NCBI RefSeq assembly: GCF_028736035.1
Contig: NZ_CP117866.1
Location: 62,001-126,000 of the forward strand
Direction: 5' to 3'
Source of the DNA: Streptomyces sp. T12
Lineage (GTDB): Bacteria; Actinomycetota; Actinomycetes; Streptomycetales; Streptomycetaceae
DNA length: 64,000 bases
Of the stretch, positions 61,650 to 64,000 are shown one piece after another. The notes below the pieces were generated by a model. It saw nothing but the letters and a program-made list of their open reading frames with translations. It made no database searches and was not told the DNA's origin. Every line of letters starts with the position of its first letter. The first letter of the stretch is position 1. Position numbers and translations under genes: made by a program.

Positions 61650-61696
61650 GTCCGCAGGCTCTCACGGAAGTTGACGCGCTGATACTCTGTTCGATC

Positions 61697-61723
61697 ATGA
61701 CGTACTTCTTCCCCCTCCGCTAG
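61697..61723 (+). CDS. Putative leaderless 8-residue leader peptide MTYFFPLR
   Basis: ATG-to-TAG ORF encoding MTYFFPLR. A -10-like TACTCT at 61683-61688 is eight bases before the ATG, so translation could begin at the mRNA 5' end. It is strikingly like MTFYYFR at 21425 (M-T, four aromatic/hydrophobic residues, Arg, stop). Two hairpins and a second short ORF follow before an RNA methyltransferase gene. Confidence 0.65.
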   Translation: MTYFFPLR

Positions 61724-61729
61724 CCGCTC

Positions 61730-61789
61730 CGTCGGCACTGCGCGGCTCGACCCGGCGCCGACGATGCGGGACGGTCTTCCACCGTCCCG
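61730..61789 (+). promoter_or_regulatory. Tandem hairpins after the MTYFFPLR leader
   Basis: Hairpin 1: CGTCGGC (61730-61736) with GCCGACG (61757-61763). Hairpin 2: CGGGACGG (61767-61774) with CCGTCCCG (61782-61789), loop TCTTCCA. They directly follow the leader stop (61723) and precede the ribosome binding site at 61801, the layout of a translation- or transcription-attenuation control. Confidence 0.6.
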
Positions 61790-61816
61790 GGCTGCGACGT
61801 GGGAGAAAACGGCATC

Positions 61817-61876
61817 ATGCGCACACGGCGCGTGTTCGTTCGACACCCGCGTCCCGGCACGCCGACCGTCTCGTGA
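61817..61876 (+). CDS. 19-residue upstream ORF coupled to the methyltransferase gene
   Basis: ATG-to-TGA ORF encoding MRTRRVFVRHPRPGTPTVS. GGGAG at 61801-61805 is 11 bases before its ATG, whereas the methyltransferase GTG has no site of its own. Its stop overlaps that GTG (GTGA at 61873), so ribosomes leaving this ORF would restart on the methyltransferase. It may also be part of the attenuation device. Confidence 0.55.
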   Translation: MRTRRVFVRHPRPGTPTVS

Positions 61877-63048
61877 CGGCGGCGCGCCTGGTGGCGCGGT
61901 GCGTACGCGGGCTGGAGCCCGCACTCGGCACGGAAATTCTGCGGACGGGTTCCGCGACCATCGACTGGATCGGCCACCGTGAGGTGGGCTTCCGGACCAG
62001 TACGGACAGCGGCAAGAGCAGGGGCGACAGCGACGAGGGCGAGGTGCGGCTGCGGACCGCCGACGACGTCTTCCTGCTCGCCCTGCGCCGGGACGACATC
62101 GGTCCGCACAAGAGCGACCTGGCCGCCCTGGCCGAGATGGCGCGTGCGGTCGATCTGGCAGGGCTCGCGCGGGAACGCCGGGCACGCGGCGGGCCGGCCG
62201 GGTTCGGCGGGATCGAGATCTCGGCGTCCTTCCTGGGGCGCAGGACGTACAACCGGTACGACATCGAGGACGCCGTCGGCCGGGTGCTGGCCGAGCGCGC
62301 CGGTGTGCCGTACCACGAGCGCCGGCACGGCGAGCCTGCGCCGCCCGGCCACAGCGGGTGGCGGCTGACGCTGGACGGCGCCCACGCCACCCTGCTGCTG
62401 CGCCTGGGGCGGCGCCCGGCACACCGGCGCGCCTACAAGAACGCGACCGTTGCGGGAACGCTGCACCCGCCGGTCGCCGCCGCCATGGCGCAGGCGGCCG
62501 AACTACGGCCGGGCCAGCGGGTGCTGGACCCGTGCTGTGGAGCGGGGACGCTGCTCATCGAGGCCCACCACACGGTGCCGGGGACCACATTGCTCGGGTT
62601 CGATCTCGATCCGGCCGCGCGCCGGGCGGCACGGCAGAACGCCGGGCCGCTCCCGGTCGCCGTCGAGCACGGCGACGCCGGCGCCCTGCCCGTCGCCGAT
62701 CGCAGCATCGACCGCGTCCTGTGCAACCCGCCGTGGGGAGCACAGGTCGACGCGGGAGGACGCCTCGCCGGGCACCCGGAGCGATGGTGGCGCGAACTCG
62801 CCCGCGTCCTCACCGACGAGGGGCGCGCGATCGTGCTGCTGCCCGAGGCACGCGGACTGGGCCACGCCCTGGCGCTCGGCCTGACTCCCGTCCACCTACA
62901 GCAACTGAGCCTGTTCGGCAGCCGTCCGCTGCTGGTCCGCCTCGAACGGCAACGCGACCGCGGACGTGCTCGGGCCCGGCGGGAGGTGGAGGACAAGGGC
63001 CGCACGCGCCCCCGCGCGGTGCGTACGGCGCCTGCGCAGGACTCGTAG
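61873..63048 (+). CDS. THUMP-type class I RNA methyltransferase
   Basis: S-adenosylmethionine-dependent methyltransferase of 391 residues. The N-terminal part (about 1-170; RLVARCVRGLEPALGTEILR, then GIEISASFLGRRTYNRYDIE) fits a ferredoxin-like plus THUMP RNA-binding region. The catalytic part has motif I VLDPCCGAGTLLIEAHH, motif II GFDLDP and motif IV CNPPWG (NPPW instead of the usual NPPY/F). Relatives such as RlmL and Trm11/TrmN methylate guanine N2 in rRNA or tRNA. The leader peptide and hairpins suggest it is induced when ribosomes are disturbed, which favours rRNA. Target unproven. The GTG start depends on coupling. Confidence 0.85.
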   Translation: MTAARLVARCVRGLEPALGTEILRTGSATIDWIGHREVGFRTSTDSGKSRGDSDEGEVRLRTADDVFLLALRRDDIGPHKSDLAALAEMARAVDLAGLARERRARGGPAGFGGIEISASFLGRRTYNRYDIEDAVGRVLAERAGVPYHERRHGEPAPPGHSGWRLTLDGAHATLLLRLGRRPAHRRAYKNATVAGTLHPPVAAAMAQAAELRPGQRVLDPCCGAGTLLIEAHHTVPGTTLLGFDLDPAARRAARQNAGPLPVAVEHGDAGALPVADRSIDRVLCNPPWGAQVDAGGRLAGHPERWWRELARVLTDEGRAIVLLPEARGLGHALALGLTPVHLQQLSLFGSRPLLVRLERQRDRGRARARREVEDKGRTRPRAVRTAPAQDS

Positions 63049-63257
63049 GAGGCGCGTACTGCGTCCAGCGGGTTGCCTTCGGTGCGCGTGGTGGGCGGTC
63101 CCGGCTCCTGCCCAGGCAGGTGCCGGGGCCGGTTGCGCGTCTTTCGTCCTGACGGGTGACGGGGGCAGCCAGGTGACCGCCGTCATGCAATGTGCACGCC
63201 GCGAGGGGGAATCCGACCAGCAGTGTGTCGTGCGCACCGCCGGCAGGAGGAGGGTCC

Positions 63258-63554
63258 GTGGAGTCGACCACCACAGTGATCGTCGTCGCCGTGGCCCTTG
63301 CGGCCGTAGTGCTCGCCGTGGCCGTCGGTGTTCTGGTGCGGCTGGTGCGAACCCGGCGCGTCATGAGGCGTGCCGGGCTGCCGACCGGACCGCGATGGGT
63401 GTTCTGGGGTGCCGTCGCCTACTTCGTGCTGCCCGCCGATCTGGTGCCGGATCCGGTGTATCTGGACGACATCGGCGTGCTCTTGCTGGCACTGCGTACC
63501 CTGCGCCGCTCTCCCGATGCGGGACCGCCGGACGCCGTTGGTTACAGAAAGTAA
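63258..63554 (+). CDS. YkvA/DUF1232-like small membrane protein
   Basis: Membrane protein of 98 residues: helix 1 about 5-27 (VIVVAVALAAVVLAVAVGVL), then GPRWVFWGAVAYFVLPADLV followed by PDPVYLDDIGVLL. The LPADLVPD...LDDIG element is the YkvA/DUF1232 signature. GGAGGAGGG precedes GTG at 63258. Function unknown; some relatives affect membrane stress. Confidence 0.82.
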   Translation: MESTTTVIVVAVALAAVVLAVAVGVLVRLVRTRRVMRRAGLPTGPRWVFWGAVAYFVLPADLVPDPVYLDDIGVLLLALRTLRRSPDAGPPDAVGYRK

Positions 63555-63600
63555 GGAAACCAATCACTCGTTCGATTCGTTTAAGTAAGAGGAACCCAAA
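63541..63600 (+). promoter_or_regulatory. AT-rich promoter region of the graspetide operon
   Basis: An unusually AT-rich 60 bases (GTTACAGAAAGTAAGGAAAC, then TCGTTTAAGTAAGAGG) begins at the end of the DUF1232 gene, about 70-130 bases before tgmA. GGTT and AACC flank an inverted repeat at 63538-63559. It is the likely promoter and operator; exact boxes are uncertain. Confidence 0.45.
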
Positions 63601-63672
63601 AAACGTCGGCGGACCCGAGGACGCCGCTGGGTGACCAGGCTCGATCGGAGCAGCACCTTTGAGGGAGAGACG

Positions 63673-63864
63673 ATGCAACCGTTCGCGCTCAACTATGCAC
63701 GGCCGGCCGCGGAGTTGGAGGTCAGCGCTCCGTATGTCTACGACACCGGTCTGCAGTTGAACGTGCTCCGTGACGGGCGGATAGCCGCCCGTGATCATGC
63801 TCTGTTGCGGGAGCTGGGGACCACGACGTCCACGGCGGGCTCGAAGACCCACTTCGACGACTGA
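63673..63864 (+). CDS. tgmA: Graspetide precursor peptide, TgmA type
   Basis: Precursor of 63 residues for an ATP-grasp-modified RiPP. The leader MQPFALNYARPAAELEVSAP, with VYDTGLQLNVLRDGRIAARD after it, is typical of the TgmA family, and the core ends TSTAGSKTHFDD, with Thr/Ser/Lys nucleophiles and C-terminal Asp residues that can be joined by ester or amide bonds. GAGGGAGAG precedes ATG at 63673. The ligase gene starts 16 bases downstream, so the two are one operon. The product class is well known; this peptide's ring pattern is not. Confidence 0.88.
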   Translation: MQPFALNYARPAAELEVSAPYVYDTGLQLNVLRDGRIAARDHALLRELGTTTSTAGSKTHFDD

Positions 63865-63880
63865 ACACAGGCCGGCGACG

Positions 63881-64000
63881 ATGACCGTCTTGATTCTGAC
63901 CAGCGAAGAAGACGTGACGGCGGACATGGTGGTCGTGCACCTGAACGCGTCCGGCGTCCCGGTGGTCCGACTCGATCCCGCCGACCTGACCGGCGGGGTC
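63881..64000 (+). CDS. tgmB: ATP-grasp peptide ligase, TgmB type (cut by window end)
   Basis: The first 40 codons of a gene that continues past the window. MTVLILTSEEDVTADMVVVH, then LNASGVPVVRLDPADLTGGV, is the N-terminal pre-ATP-grasp domain of RiPP maturases, which bind the precursor leader and use ATP to form ester or amide crosslinks. Its identity is supported by the adjacent TgmA precursor. Whether a methyltransferase (TgmC-like) follows cannot be seen. Confidence 0.8.
   Translation, partial: MTVLILTSEEDVTADMVVVHLNASGVPVVRLDPADLTGGV

Noticed and set aside
61671..61676. TTGACG as a -35 box for the methyltransferase leader
   Set aside because: Its spacing to the TACTCT box is only six bases, and a -10 at 17 bases would fall on the leader start codon itself.

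Overview
The window looks like a piece of a Streptomyces chromosome. GC is very high with strong GC bias at third codon positions, GTG and occasional TTG starts are common, and the gene content is typical of the genus: SigB/F/G-type sigma factors with partner-switching regulators, several SpoIIE-type phosphatases, a GAF-ANTAR protein, a GH46 chitosanase, a streptogrisin-type protease and a TgmA/TgmB graspetide pair. I saw no tRNA, rRNA, insertion sequence, prophage gene or CRISPR array.

Layout. 0-7 kb: a secreted WDG-repeat protein, a membrane protein, then a metabolite:H+ symporter followed by a response regulator, a histidine kinase and a TAXI-type solute receptor (a probable sensory unit). 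7-13 kb: a nucleotidyltransferase behind a short leader ORF, a GAF-ANTAR protein, a cyclophilin, and a sugar-acid dehydratase/IclR/alcohol dehydrogenase group. 13-20.6 kb: a stress-signalling hub with a SpoIIE phosphatase, an STAS antagonist, three RsbW-type kinases and two sigma factors; two truncated genes (RsbX-like and MarR) lie head to head in it. 21-26.5 kb: an ABC-F protein behind a leader peptide, PfkB sugar kinase plus KDPG aldolase, and a secreted protease. 26.7-37 kb: small enzymes, secreted proteins, an ABC exporter, an STAS-GNAT pair, DUF5994 proteins and a fatty-acid desaturase. 37-44 kb: a polyol/sugar ABC importer operon with dehydrogenase, DeoR regulator and HAD hydrolase. 44.4-46.4 kb: a cupredoxin lipoprotein divergent from an ECF sigma/anti-sigma pair. 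46.4-49.6 kb: a gene-poor stretch with a double-glycine-leader peptide gene, then a TPR protein. 49.9-55.3 kb: two large multidomain SpoIIE phosphatases. 55.4-64 kb: chitosanase, ferredoxin reductase, a DUF1152 protein, a lamin-tail secreted protein, a THUMP-type RNA methyltransferase behind a leader peptide, and a graspetide precursor with the start of its ATP-grasp ligase.

Main observations. (1) Three very short ORFs, MSYCFAATWIGRA, MTFYYFR and MTYFFPLR, each start about 7-10 bases after a plausible -10 box, so they may be leaderless, and each is followed by hairpins and then a gene whose family protects or modifies the ribosome or modifies antibiotics (nucleotidyltransferase, ABC-F, RNA methyltransferase). 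This suggests a shared ribosome-sensing attenuation scheme. (2) An orphan double-glycine-leader peptide and a graspetide operon are RiPP candidates. (3) Six decayed or truncated genes (RsbX-like, MarR, HxlR-like, desaturase, nucleotide kinase, alcohol dehydrogenase) show unusually visible gene erosion, including a probable single deletion that removed a divergent promoter and both adjoining 5' ends.

All functional calls rest on motifs read by eye; no database search was run.
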